NCBI RefSeq assembly: GCF_023887685.1
Contig: NZ_JAMWMR010000031.1
Coordinates: 1-63,357, forward strand
Source of the DNA: Streptomyces macrolidinus
Lineage (GTDB): Bacteria; Actinomycetota; Actinomycetes; Streptomycetales; Streptomycetaceae
Direction: 5' to 3'
DNA: 63,357 nt
In this document: one piece after another, positions 15,522 through 23,720 of the stretch
Layout: every line of letters starts with the position of its first letter
Position numbering within the stretch: the stretch's first letter is position 1
The notes under the pieces: generated by a model
What the model saw: only the letters and a program-made list of their open reading frames with translations
Databases searched by the model: none
Told to the model about the DNA's origin: nothing
Translations under genes and position numbers: made by a program

Positions 15522-15809
15522 TCAGACGGCGATCGCGACCTCCGCGAGACCACCCTTCTGCGCCACGACCGTACGGTCCGCGGTGCCGCCCGGCACCAGG
15601 GCGCGGACGGTCCACGTGCCCTCGGCCGCGTAGAAGCGGAACTGTCCGGTCGCCGAGGTGGGGACCTCGGCGGTGAACTCGCCCGTCGCGTCCAGCAGGC
15701 GCACGTACCCGGAGACGGGCTCGCCGTCGCGGGTCACCTGGCCCTGGATCGTGGTCTCACCGGGCTTGATCGTCGAGGCGTCGGGGCCACCGGCCTTCGC
15801 TCCACACAT
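15522..15809 (-). CDS. DUF1416 protein of the sulfurtransferase operon
   Basis: 95 residues beginning MCGAKAGG, then an Ig/prealbumin-like beta domain (TIQGQVTRDGEPVSGYVRLLD, FRFYAAEGTWTVRAL). DUF1416 genes nearly always lie directly after a rhodanese-type sulfurtransferase in actinobacteria, as here, with a 43-base gap. The N-terminal Cys may take part in sulfur transfer; this is an inference. The frame extends upstream to 15884, but that part overlaps the sulfurtransferase gene and is unlikely to be used. Confidence 0.85.
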   Translation of the reverse strand: MCGAKAGGPDASTIKPGETTIQGQVTRDGEPVSGYVRLLDATGEFTAEVPTSATGQFRFYAAEGTWTVRALVPGGTADRTVVAQKGGLAEVAIAV

Positions 15810-15852
15810 GGTTCTTCCTCCTGGTCGGTCCGGGGTCCGGGGGTCCCGGGGG

Positions 15853-16698
15853 TTACTTGGCGGCGCCCAGCTCGATCGGAACACCGACGAGCGAGCCGTA
15901 CTCGGTCCAGGAGCCGTCGTAGTTCTTGACGTTCTGGACGCCGAGCAGCTCGTGCAGCACGAACCAGGTCAGCGCGGAGCGCTCACCGATGCGGCAGTAG
16001 GCGATGGTGTCCACGGCCAGGTCGATCTTCTCGTCGGTGTAGAGCTTCCTCAGCTCGTCGTCCGACTTGAACGTGCCGTCGTCGTTGGCGTTCTTGGACC
16101 ACGGGATGTTGCGCGCGCTCGGGACGTGGCCCGGACGCTGCGACTGCTCCTGCGGCAGATGCGCGGGGGCGAGCAGCTTGCCGGAGAACTCGTCGGGCGA
16201 GCGGACGTCGACGAGGTTCTGTGTACCGATCGCGGCGATCACCTCGTCGCGGAACGCGCGCAGCGAGGTGTCCTGCGGCCGGGCCTTGTAGTCGGTGGCC
16301 GGGCGCGCGGGGACCTCGTCGCCGTCGACCAGTTCGCGGGCGTCCAGCTCCCACTTCTTGCGACCGCCGTCGAGCAGCTTGACGTTCTCGTGGCCGTAGA
16401 GCTTGAAGTACCAGTAGGCGTAGGACGCGAACCAGTTGTTGTTGCCGCCGTAGAGGACCACCAGCGTGTCGTTGGCGATGCCCTTGGCCGACAGCAGCTT
16501 CTCGAAGCCGGCCTGGTCGATGAAGTCACGGCGGACCGGGTCCTGGAGATCCTTCGTCCAGTCGATCCGGATGGCGTTCCTGATGTGGTTCTTGTCGTAC
16601 GCGGACGTGTCCTCGTCCACCTCGACGACGGCGATGTCCGGGTCGTCCAGGTGGTCCTGCAGCCAGTCTGCGTCGACCAGGACGTCGCTACGGCTCAT
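15853..16698 (-). CDS. Thiosulfate sulfurtransferase (rhodanese, SseA/CysA type)
   Basis: 281 residues with two rhodanese domains. The N-terminal domain is inactive; the C-terminal one has the active-site loop YCRIGERSALTWFVL with catalytic Cys near residue 236. It transfers sulfane sulfur from thiosulfate to acceptors. GGAGGAG precedes ATG 16698. A 26-residue Cys-containing leader peptide lies 198 bases upstream in the same direction, suggesting control by cysteine supply. The DUF1416 gene follows. Confidence 0.92.
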   Translation of the reverse strand: MSRSDVLVDADWLQDHLDDPDIAVVEVDEDTSAYDKNHIRNAIRIDWTKDLQDPVRRDFIDQAGFEKLLSAKGIANDTLVVLYGGNNNWFASYAYWYFKLYGHENVKLLDGGRKKWELDARELVDGDEVPARPATDYKARPQDTSLRAFRDEVIAAIGTQNLVDVRSPDEFSGKLLAPAHLPQEQSQRPGHVPSARNIPWSKNANDDGTFKSDDELRKLYTDEKIDLAVDTIAYCRIGERSALTWFVLHELLGVQNVKNYDGSWTEYGSLVGVPIELGAAK

Positions 16699-16896
16699 GC
16701 TCTTTCTCCTCCGGGCGTTGCGGCGGGGACATGCGAGAGAAGGGTTGCGGATACGCCGTTCAGCGATGGCGTTCGTGAGGCGCGCATGGCCCCGGGGCCG
16801 GGATCCGAAGGGCCCTGTCTCCAGCATCAGGGCATCGGCATCCGGGCGCCAGATCGGGCCGGGGGCCGCGGGAGTCCGCTCTCCCGCTCGGGAAGC

Positions 16897-16977
16897 TCAG
16901 TACGGGCGACAGAGCATGGCGGCGACGCGGCACAGATCGACTGCCCGTCGCTTCGTGAGATCCGCCTGTCGTCGCAT
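16897..16977 (-). CDS. Cys-containing leader peptide upstream of the sulfurtransferase
   Basis: A 27-codon frame from ATG 16977 to TGA 16897 encodes a basic peptide that begins MRRQADLTKRRAVDL and has Cys at residues 16 and 23, in CRVAAMLCRPY. I recall nearly the same peptide annotated as a putative leader upstream of sulfur genes in many streptomycetes. Ribosome stalling at Cys codons under cysteine shortage could change folding of the 198-base leader and raise sulfurtransferase expression. Mechanism here is inference. No strong Shine-Dalgarno is seen. Confidence 0.75.
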   Translation of the reverse strand: MRRQADLTKRRAVDLCRVAAMLCRPY

Positions 16978-17174
16978 GCGCTCGATCGTAGGGAGGGAGA
17001 GGCGGGCGTGTCACCGTTGTGTCGCGATATGAGACGCGATCGTCCGGAATGCGGGACGTGGGTGGGGTCCGGAGGAGCTTCCGGGGGCCCGGACCCGGTG
17101 CCTTCCCCCATCGTGTCTGCACATGCGGACGTAGTTGTCTCGCTCTACGGACGCCGCTGTCCGAACCGCTCCGG
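16978..17174. other. Upstream region of the leader peptide, no gene seen
   Basis: Roughly 200 bases between the DUF2993 gene end and the leader peptide start. No frame with good codon bias is seen. It should hold the promoter for the leader-sulfurtransferase transcript and the end of nothing else on the minus strand, since the DUF2993 gene ends at 17175 and is transcribed away from it into this interval. Confidence 0.35.
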
Positions 17175-17942
17175 CTACCCGGCCAGCTTGATGTCCGAGC
17201 CCTTGACCGTGATCTCCACGCCGTCCTCGGCCGCCTCGACCTTGTCGAGCCGTATGCCGTAGGGGAGTCCCTCGATCTTCTGCCGGAAGTCCGTGATCCC
17301 CCGGATCCGGGACTCGGGGAGCTGGATACCGCCGAACCGGGGCAGGGCGTCCGCGTGCACCTTCACCTCGCCGTCCCGGACCTCGAGCGAGCTGAGCACA
17401 TAGACCGGCCTCGGCAGCTTGGCGCCGAGCACCGTCGCCTCCACCGCGACCTTGATCTTGCCGTTGCCGCCGTCCGAGAGGCCGACGACCCGGGCGGTGA
17501 CACCGGGGGCGACCTGCGTGGCCTCCGACTTGGCCGTCTTCAGCAGCTCGTCGTACGTGACGCGCGCGGTGCCGGTGGCCTCGGTGGCGGTGACCGAGCT
17601 GAAGTTCCCGGAGAACCTCACGCCCTTCATCCGGGCGTTCAGATCGTCGATACGGATCTTCTCGCCTCCCCCGGCCCCGCCGCCCCCGGCCCCGCCGCCC
17701 TCGTCGGTGGCCGCCTCGTAGCTCTTGATGCCGATCTCGACGTCGTCCAGCTCACCGGCGGCGAGCTGGGTGAGGTAGGGGAAGCCGTTGATGGACACGT
17801 CCGGGGTGGTGGACAGGTTCTCGTGGCTCTTGATCTGGTCGGCCACCACGCCCTCCGCGAAGTGGACGGCGACCCGGTCCCCGATCGCGAGGAGGCCGCC
17901 CAGGATCACTGCCGTGATCAGCAGTATTCGCAGTGCGCGCAT
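17175..17942 (-). CDS. DUF2993 (LmeA-like) exported lipid-binding protein
   Basis: 255 residues. An N-terminal signal/anchor helix (ALRILLITAVILGGLLAIGD) precedes a DUF2993 domain (VADQIKSHENLSTTPDVSINGFPYLTQLAAGELDDVEIG). A Gly-rich linker is inserted near residue 85. In mycobacteria the DUF2993 protein LmeA binds phospholipids and affects lipoglycan mannan length; the streptomycete role is not established. ATG 17942 is the start; the long upstream frame is a reading through other genes' antisense. Confidence 0.85.
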   Translation of the reverse strand: MRALRILLITAVILGGLLAIGDRVAVHFAEGVVADQIKSHENLSTTPDVSINGFPYLTQLAAGELDDVEIGIKSYEAATDEGGGAGGGGAGGGEKIRIDDLNARMKGVRFSGNFSSVTATEATGTARVTYDELLKTAKSEATQVAPGVTARVVGLSDGGNGKIKVAVEATVLGAKLPRPVYVLSSLEVRDGEVKVHADALPRFGGIQLPESRIRGITDFRQKIEGLPYGIRLDKVEAAEDGVEITVKGSDIKLAG

Positions 17943-18124
17943 GCTCGGAGTCCCCACCCTCTGCGGTCGTCGGCGACGGCCGCCGAGGAACGGACAGCCG
18001 TCGAGCGCGACTGTAACGCTCCGGGGAGGAGGATCGGGGAAATCGTGGATCACCTGTGACAGACGACCCACCGACCGTGGGCGCCCGGGGCCGGGCGGCG
18101 CCGACCCCGGGACAACAGCGCGCG

Positions 18125-19255
18125 TCAGACCAGCGCGCGTCCCAGGACCCAGACCACCGGGGCCGCCGCCGTCAGCGGCAGGGCGACGCCCGCCGTGAAG
18201 TGGACGAAGCGGGACGGGTAGTCGTAGGAGGCGACCCGGTGGCCGATCAGGGCGCAGACGCCCGCGGCCAGGCCGAGGTAGACCCCGGACGTGCCGAGGC
18301 TCGTCGCCCGGCCCAGCCCGAATCCCGCGCCGCCCGCCGCCGCCAGCGCGACGACCACGGAGAGCACGGTCGGCAGCGGCAGCGCCCGTACCAGGACCGC
18401 TGCCGCGACGGCGAGCGCGCCGACGGTGACGGCGGTGTGCGGGGCGGCCAGATGGCCGGTCGCCATGATCGCCAGCGCGGCCGAGACGACGGTCGCCATC
18501 AGGCCGTACATCCGGGTGTCCGGGTCGGCGTGCGAGCGCAGTTGCAGGACGAGGGTCAGCAGCAGCCAGACGCCGAGGGTGCCGAGGATCACCGCGGGCC
18601 CGTTGTCCCGGCCCGCAGCGAGCAGCGCGACGTCCGAGACGACCGCGCCGAGGAACGCCAGCGCGATGCCCTGCCGGGCGGGCCACATGCCGTTCAGCCG
18701 GAACCATCCGGCGGCCGTCACGGCCTGAAGGATCACCAGCGGCACGACCAGGGCGTACGACCCGAGGGCCGCGCCCCCGGCGAGCAGCGCCCCGAGCACC
18801 GCGGTGAGCGCGGCGGGCTGGAGCCCCGGCTCGATGATCGGCGAACGGCCTTCGAGCCGGGCGCGCTGGTTGGCCGGGAGGCGGGAGAGGTCGACGGCGG
18901 GCGCCTCCGGCGTCGTCGTGCCGATGCCGCCACCGCCGCTCGTCGCGGACGGGTGGGCGAGGCCCTCGGCGCCGGGGGTCGCGTAACCGTGGGACTCGTG
19001 CGGCGACGCCTCCGGCGGCAACGGCTGCGCGCCCGCGTACGCCTGCCCGTCCCACTGCTGCGCGTACGGCTGCTGCGCGTACGGCTGCTGCGGATACGGC
19101 TGCTGCTGGTACGGCTGTTGCGGGTGAGGCTGCGGTTGCTGCGGGTACGCGGCTCCCGTGTTCGGGTCGTACCACCCCTGCCCCTGCTGCCGCGGTGGCT
19201 GCTGCTGGTACGGGTCGTAGCCCTCGTACGGCTGGTTGCTCATCGCTTCGCTCAT
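18125..19255 (-). CDS. Polytopic membrane protein with Gln/Pro/Tyr-rich tail
   Basis: 376 residues. The first 75 residues are a repetitive cytoplasmic tail (PYQQQPYPQQPYAQQPYAQQ). After a linker with LSRLPANQRARLEGRSP, about eight to nine hydrophobic helices follow. ATG 19255 overlaps the MoaD-like stop (ATGA), though AGGAGG abuts it; ATG 19243 would have better spacing. No transporter motif is recognised. Low-complexity tails of this kind are common on streptomycete membrane proteins. Confidence 0.78.
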   Translation of the reverse strand: MSEAMSNQPYEGYDPYQQQPPRQQGQGWYDPNTGAAYPQQPQPHPQQPYQQQPYPQQPYAQQPYAQQWDGQAYAGAQPLPPEASPHESHGYATPGAEGLAHPSATSGGGGIGTTTPEAPAVDLSRLPANQRARLEGRSPIIEPGLQPAALTAVLGALLAGGAALGSYALVVPLVILQAVTAAGWFRLNGMWPARQGIALAFLGAVVSDVALLAAGRDNGPAVILGTLGVWLLLTLVLQLRSHADPDTRMYGLMATVVSAALAIMATGHLAAPHTAVTVGALAVAAAVLVRALPLPTVLSVVVALAAAGGAGFGLGRATSLGTSGVYLGLAAGVCALIGHRVASYDYPSRFVHFTAGVALPLTAAAPVVWVLGRALV

Positions 19256-19506
19256 CCTCCTGCGAACGGCGGGAGCACCTCGACCGTGCCGCCCTCGGCC
19301 AGCCGTACCGTCTCATGCGCGCGGGTCCCCACGGGGTCACCGTCGACGAGGAAGGAGCATCGCCGCAGCACGCGGACGAGTTCGCCGGGGTGTCGCTCGC
19401 GGGCCGCACCGAGCGCCTCCGCGAGCGTGATCGCGTCGTACGGCTCCTCGGCGGTCCCGGCAGCCGCCTTCGCGGCGGCCCAGTAACGCACCGTGCCCTT
19501 TGCCAT
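19252..19506 (-). CDS. MoaD/ThiS-family ubiquitin-like sulfur carrier
   Basis: 84 residues with a beta-grasp pattern and the obligatory C-terminal Gly-Gly (VEVLPPFAGG). The start VRYWAAAKAAAG is typical of MoaD. The C-terminus would be adenylated and thiocarboxylated for molybdopterin or another sulfur transfer. ATG 19506 is preceded by GAGGAAG. It is translationally coupled to the downstream membrane protein. No other molybdopterin genes are in the window. Confidence 0.85.
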   Translation of the reverse strand: MAKGTVRYWAAAKAAAGTAEEPYDAITLAEALGAARERHPGELVRVLRRCSFLVDGDPVGTRAHETVRLAEGGTVEVLPPFAGG

Positions 19507-19543
19507 CTGCTTCCTCACTCGGTCCGTCATGAACATCGCCAGG

Positions 19544-20314
19544 CTAGTGCCCCGGCCCCCGCCCGAGGTCACCCGCATGCGAGACCACCCAGGCGCCGAT
19601 CCGCGCCAGCAGGGCCTCGTCGCTGGCGTGTTCGGCGTGGCCCATGCCGGGCTCCAGCCACAGCTCGGCGTCCGGGGCGGCGTGCGCCAGCATCCGGGGG
19701 TGGTCGAGGGGGAAGTAGCCGTCCTGGTCCCCGTGCACGATCAGCAGGGGCGTCGGCGCGATCAGCGGGACCGACTCCGTGGGGGAGGGCGGTACGGGGT
19801 CCCAGGTGCGGTGGTCGATGCGGGTGCGCAGGCCGTAGCGGCCCACCAGTCGGCCCTCGGGGCGCAGGACGAGCCAGTGCAGGCGTCGCATGGGGGCCGT
19901 GCCCCGGTAGAACCAGCGGGCGGGCGAGCTGACGGAGACCACCGCGTCCGGATGCGCGTCCTCGTGGTGCCGGGCCGCGTGCCGCAGCACCACGGAGCCG
20001 CCCATCGAGAAGCCGACGGTGGCCACCTTGGAGTGGCCCAGCTCGCGCGCCCACGCCACCGCCGCCGCCAGGTCCTCGACCTCGCGGTCCCCGACGGTCG
20101 AGCGTCCGCCCGACGCGCCGTGGCCCCGGAAGGAGAACGTGACCACCGCGCCGTACCGCGCGAGGGTGCTCGCCACCCGGCGGACGTGGGGGCGCTCCAG
20201 ATCGCCGGTGAAGCCGTGCGCGACGACGATCGCGGGCGCGCCGGGGGCGGCGGCGCCCGGATCGTAGGCCGCGTCGATCGTCACGCCGTCGACCGTGCGC
20301 AGGAACGTTCGCAC
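19544..20314 (-). CDS. Alpha/beta hydrolase
   Basis: 256 residues. The nucleophile elbow is GFSMGGS, the oxyanion region is VVAHGFTGDLERP, the acid is in IVHGDQDGYFP and the His in GMGHAEHA. It resembles serine hydrolases of the S9/dienelactone type. GTG 20314 follows a GAGG; an extension to 20401 is Arg/Ser-rich and crosses direct repeats, so I rejected it. It is divergent from the glnR unit. Substrate unknown. Confidence 0.85.
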   Translation of the reverse strand: MRTFLRTVDGVTIDAAYDPGAAAPGAPAIVVAHGFTGDLERPHVRRVASTLARYGAVVTFSFRGHGASGGRSTVGDREVEDLAAAVAWARELGHSKVATVGFSMGGSVVLRHAARHHEDAHPDAVVSVSSPARWFYRGTAPMRRLHWLVLRPEGRLVGRYGLRTRIDHRTWDPVPPSPTESVPLIAPTPLLIVHGDQDGYFPLDHPRMLAHAAPDAELWLEPGMGHAEHASDEALLARIGAWVVSHAGDLGRGPGH

Positions 20315-20514
20315 AGGACCTCGACACCCCGGGCGGGAATTCGAACGAATGGTAGGACGAATGGTAGATTGTCCCCTTTGACCTGACCGACCGGTGCTCA
20401 TGTGGGCTATTCTGCTGGGCAGAGGACTCGGGCAGCGTTGCCCCCGGGTCCTTTTGTGCTTTCGGCAAGCATTGCCGTGCCGCAGACGCAGGGACCGAGG
20501 AGGAACCAGACGTT
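20315..20514. promoter_or_regulatory. Divergent region before glnR with 12-base-period direct repeat
   Basis: ACGAATGGTAG occurs at 20345-20355 and again at 20357-20367, a one-turn spacing typical of operator half-sites. An extended -10-like GGGCTATTCT lies near 20403-20412 for the glnR direction. No gene is seen. Which regulator binds here cannot be told from the sequence. Confidence 0.35.
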
Positions 20515-20607
20515 ATGGGCGAGCGAACCGTGCACGAGCGCAGGACGGCCGAGGCCGGGGGCTCACCCCTGTCCGAGTACGCCGAGCACGCGGGAGGCGC
20601 CCGATGA
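20515..20607 (+). CDS. 30-codon upstream ORF overlapping glnR
   Basis: ATG 20515, with GGAGG 11 bases upstream, opens a frame that begins MGERTVHERRTAEAGG and ends at TGA 20605-20607, overlapping the glnR ATG (20604) in an ATGA. The overlap suggests that terminating ribosomes re-initiate at glnR. glnR also has its own GGAGG. The peptide has no known relatives that I recognise, so its regulatory value, not its product, may matter. Confidence 0.5.
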   Translation: MGERTVHERRTAEAGGSPLSEYAEHAGGAR

Positions 20608-21371
20608 GTTCCCTGCTGCTGCTGACCAACGCCCTCCAGCCGTCGACGGAGGTGCTCCCCGCCCTCGGCCTGCTCCTGCACGAGGTACGCGTGGCCCCGG
20701 CCGAAGGCCCCGCGCTGGTCGACACCCCGAGCGCCGACGTCGTCCTCGTCGACGGGCGGCGCGACCTCCCCCAGGTGCGCAGCCTGTGCCGCCTGCTGCG
20801 CTCCACCGGCCTCGGCTGCCCCCTCCTCCTCGTCGTCACCGAAGGCGGTCTCGCGGCCGTCACCGCCGACTGGGGCATCGACGACGTGCTGCTGGACACG
20901 GCGGGGCCCGCCGAGGTGGAGGCCCGGCTGCGGCTGGCCGTGGGGCGGCAGCAGCTCGCGGGCGACGACTCCCCGATGGAGATCCGCAACGGCGACCTGT
21001 CCGTGGACGAGGCGACCTACAGCGCCAAGCTCAAGGGCCGCGTCCTCGACCTCACGTTCAAGGAGTTCGAGCTGCTGAAGTACCTGGCGCAGCACCCCGG
21101 CCGGGTCTTCACCCGCGCCCAGCTCCTGCAGGAGGTCTGGGGCTACGACTACTTCGGCGGCACGCGCACGGTCGACGTCCATGTACGGCGGCTGCGGGCC
21201 AAGCTCGGACCCGAGAACGAGTCACTGATCGGCACCGTACGCAATGTCGGGTACCGCTTCGTGACCCCGGAGAAGCCGGAGGACACGAAGGCCGGGGCGG
21301 CACGGGCGGGGCAGCGGAACGCGGGCGGTTCGGCACGCGTCGCGGCGCCCGAGGCCGCCGCCGGGGCATAG
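20604..21371 (+). CDS. glnR: GlnR, orphan OmpR-family nitrogen regulator
   Basis: 255 residues, close to the S. coelicolor GlnR sequence as I remember it (MSSLLLLTNALQPSTEVLPA). The receiver-like domain keeps D50 (DVVLVDGRRD) but lacks the usual acidic pair near residue 10, as expected for an orphan regulator not driven by a kinase. The winged helix has DLTFKEFELLKYLAQHPGRV and VWGYDYFGGTRTVDVHVRRL. GlnR controls glutamine synthetase, ammonium transport and nitrate/nitrite use. ATG 20604 has GGAGG at 6-base spacing. The 50-residue C-terminal tail is Ala/Gly-rich. Confidence 0.96.
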   Translation: MSSLLLLTNALQPSTEVLPALGLLLHEVRVAPAEGPALVDTPSADVVLVDGRRDLPQVRSLCRLLRSTGLGCPLLLVVTEGGLAAVTADWGIDDVLLDTAGPAEVEARLRLAVGRQQLAGDDSPMEIRNGDLSVDEATYSAKLKGRVLDLTFKEFELLKYLAQHPGRVFTRAQLLQEVWGYDYFGGTRTVDVHVRRLRAKLGPENESLIGTVRNVGYRFVTPEKPEDTKAGAARAGQRNAGGSARVAAPEAAAGA

Positions 21372-21445
21372 GAACGGGCACGGCGAAGACACAGGAACAG
21401 GCGTACGCCCTGCCCAGTGGCGTTCCATCCGCGTAGACTCCGCGC

Positions 21446-22468
21446 GTGGCCAAGGTGACTCGGGATGATGTGGCGCGACTGGCGGGGACGTCCACCGCCG
21501 TCGTCAGCTATGTCATCAACAACGGACCCCGGCCGGTCGCCCCGGCCACGCGCGAGCGTGTCCTCGCCGCGATCAAGGAGCTGGGGTACCGGCCCGACCG
21601 GGTCGCCCAGGCCATGGCGTCGCGGCGGACGGACCTCATAGGCATGATCGTGCCGGACGCGCGCCAGCCCTTCTTCGGGGAGATGGCGCACGCGGTCGAA
21701 CAGGCCGCCGCCGAGCGCGGAAAGATGGTGCTGGTCGGCAACTCCGACTACGTCGCCGAGCGCGAGGTCCACTATCTGCGGGCCTTCCTCGGTATGCGCG
21801 TCTCGGGTCTGATCCTGGTCAGCCACGCGCTCAGCGATCACGCCGCCGCGGAGATCGACGCCTGGGACGCCCGCGTGGTGCTGCTGCACGAACGCCCCGA
21901 GGCGATCGACGACGTCGCGGTGGTCACGGACGACATCGGCGGCGCCCAGCTCGCCGTACGCCATCTCCTGGAGCACGGCTACCCGTATGTCGCCTGCATG
22001 GGCGGCACCGAGCAGACCCCGGCGGTCGGCGACCCGGTCTCCGACCATGTCGAGGGCTGGCGGCGCGCCATGCAGGAGGCCGGGATCCCCACGGAGGGCC
22101 GCCTCTTCGAGGCGCCGTACAACCGCTACGACGCCTATCGCGTGGCCCTGGACCTGCTGTCGGGACCGAACCGCCCGCCCGCCGTCTTCTGCTCCACCGA
22201 CGACCAGGCGATCGGGGTGCTGCGCGCCGCGCGCGAGCTGCGTCTCGAGGTGCCGGACGAGCTGGCGGTCGCCGGGTTCGACGACGTCAAGGAGGCGGCG
22301 CTCACGGACCCGCCGCTGACCACCGTCGCCACCGACCGCTCGGCCATGGCCCGCGCCGCCGTCGACCTGGTGCTCGACGACAGCCTCCGGGTGACGGGCT
22401 CGCGCCGCGAGCGGCTGCGGCTGTTCCCCTCGCGCCTGGTCGTACGGCAGTCCTGCGGCTGCGCATGA
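21446..22468 (+). CDS. LacI-family transcriptional regulator
   Basis: 340 residues. The LacI HTH is at the N-terminus (VTRDDVARLAGTSTAVVSYV) with the hinge helix PDRVAQAMASRRTDLIG, and a periplasmic-binding-type effector domain follows (VPDARQPFFGEMAHAVEQAA). The GTG at 21446 follows a TAGACT -10-like hexamer by 6 bases with no Shine-Dalgarno, so a leaderless mRNA is likely. The effector, probably a sugar, is unknown. It sits between glnR and the HtrA-like protease. Confidence 0.9.
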   Translation: MAKVTRDDVARLAGTSTAVVSYVINNGPRPVAPATRERVLAAIKELGYRPDRVAQAMASRRTDLIGMIVPDARQPFFGEMAHAVEQAAAERGKMVLVGNSDYVAEREVHYLRAFLGMRVSGLILVSHALSDHAAAEIDAWDARVVLLHERPEAIDDVAVVTDDIGGAQLAVRHLLEHGYPYVACMGGTEQTPAVGDPVSDHVEGWRRAMQEAGIPTEGRLFEAPYNRYDAYRVALDLLSGPNRPPAVFCSTDDQAIGVLRAARELRLEVPDELAVAGFDDVKEAALTDPPLTTVATDRSAMARAAVDLVLDDSLRVTGSRRERLRLFPSRLVVRQSCGCA

Positions 22469-22498
22469 CCTCCGGGGCCGCCCGGTGCGCGGCCCCTT

Positions 22499-22547
22499 CC
22501 TGAGGGGTTCTTATGTCGGGTCCCTGAGGGTTCTTATGTCGGACATA
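22499..22547 (+). promoter_or_regulatory. Repeated operator-like sequence before the HtrA-like gene
   Basis: CCTGAGGGGTTCTTATGTCGG (one base over the shared 20-mer) at 22499-22519 is repeated at 22523-22542, a 24-base period. The second copy runs into the perfect palindrome TATGTCGGACATA (22535-22547), and a degenerate GTTCTGTCGGG follows. The site lies about 70-115 bases before the protease start, next to a CssRS-type system, and is a candidate CssR binding region. Binding is inference. Confidence 0.55.
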
Positions 22548-22615
22548 CATGGTTCTGTCGGGCTTCTCAGGGACGACTCACGAAGCTCTCATGATCGCGG
22601 GACACTCTCTCTTGC

Positions 22616-23638
22616 ATGACGACCGAGAGCTTCCGCCACAGTGGCGAGTACGACGACCCCGAAGGTGACGGACGGCAGTCCGCGTCCGCGTACCCCCAGC
22701 AGAAGCACCCCTCCTCCCCCGCGACCCCGCAGTGGCCGGCACCGCCGCTGTACGCGCCCGCCCCCGCTTCGCAGAAGCGTTCGAAGGGCCCGTTCGTCCT
22801 CCTCGCCGCCGTGGCGATCGCCGCCGCGGCCGTCGGAGGCGGCACGGCGTACGGCATCCAGGAGCTGACCGGCAAGAACACGGTCTCCTCCAGCTCCACC
22901 GACACCCATGTGGTGCCCGTCGGCAAGAAGGGCACGGTCGCCGGGGTGGCCGCCGCGGTCAGCCCGAGCATCGTGGAGGTCAGCGCCACCTCCGAGTCCG
23001 GTCGGTCGACCGGCTCCGGTGTGATCATCACCAGCGGTGGCGAGGTCATCACCAACAACCACGTCGTCTCCGGCGCCTCCTCGGTCAAGGTACGGACGAG
23101 CGACGGCACGGCGTACGCCGCACGGGTCGTCGGCACCGACAGCGCGAAGGACCTCGCGCTGATCAGGCTGGAGAACGCCACCGGTCTGAAGGCCGCCACG
23201 CTCGGCAATTCCTCCGGCGTCCAGGTCGGCGACCAGGTCGTCGCGATCGGCTCGCCCGAGGGGCTGAGCGGCACGGTCACCAGCGGCATCGTCTCGGCCC
23301 TCCACCGCAGCGTCACCGTCTCGACCGACGAGCGCCGGAGCCAGGACCCGGACGGCCAGTGGCCCTTCGAGTTCGACGGCCGCCACTTCAACGGCGACAC
23401 GGGCTCGTCCACGACGACGTACCAGGCGATCCAGACGGACGCGTCCTTGAACCCGGGCAACTCCGGCGGCGCCCTCATCGACATGAACGGCAACGTCATC
23501 GGCATCAACTCGGCGATGTACTCGGCCGGTTCGGGCTCGACCTCGTCGAGCGCGGGCAGCGTCGGCCTCGGCTTCGCCATCCCGATCAACACCGTCACGT
23601 CCGACCTGGCGAAGCTTCGCGCCGGCTCCGAGAGCTGA
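22616..23638 (+). CDS. Membrane-anchored HtrA-like serine protease without PDZ domain
   Basis: 340 residues: a 55-residue disordered cytoplasmic tail, a transmembrane helix (FVLLAAVAIAAAAVGGGTAYG), then a trypsin-like protease domain with catalytic His (ITNNHVV), Asp (SAKDLALIRL) and Ser (LNPGNSGGALI). The chain ends soon after the protease domain (INTVTSDLAKLRAGSES), so the PDZ domain of most HtrA proteins is absent. It should degrade misfolded proteins outside the membrane. Neighbouring cssRS and the repeat sites upstream suggest secretion-stress induction. Confidence 0.88.
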   Translation: MTTESFRHSGEYDDPEGDGRQSASAYPQQKHPSSPATPQWPAPPLYAPAPASQKRSKGPFVLLAAVAIAAAAVGGGTAYGIQELTGKNTVSSSSTDTHVVPVGKKGTVAGVAAAVSPSIVEVSATSESGRSTGSGVIITSGGEVITNNHVVSGASSVKVRTSDGTAYAARVVGTDSAKDLALIRLENATGLKAATLGNSSGVQVGDQVVAIGSPEGLSGTVTSGIVSALHRSVTVSTDERRSQDPDGQWPFEFDGRHFNGDTGSSTTTYQAIQTDASLNPGNSGGALIDMNGNVIGINSAMYSAGSGSTSSSAGSVGLGFAIPINTVTSDLAKLRAGSES

Positions 23639-23675
23639 ACACCGACTCCGGGAGCCGGACCGCGGAACCTGCCGG

Positions 23676-23707
23676 GCAAGCGAGCAAGTGAGCAAGTGAG
23701 CAAGTGA
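23676..23707 (+). repeat. Four tandem 8-bp repeats before a small gene
   Basis: GCAAGCGA is followed by three copies of GCAAGTGA, ending just before the AAGGAG of the gene at 23721. Such runs can change length by slippage. It lies between the protease stop and a small ORF's ribosome binding site. Confidence 0.8.
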
Positions 23708-23720
23708 GAAGGAGTACGAC

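Noticed and set aside
17175..19409. A 744-codon minus-strand frame
   Set aside because: Only the DUF2993 part from ATG 17942 is protein-like; the rest is an out-of-frame reading of the polytopic membrane protein gene.
23676..23707. Short repeats suggesting a CRISPR or oriC-like iteron array
   Set aside because: Units are only 8 bases, without spacers, DnaA boxes or replication genes.
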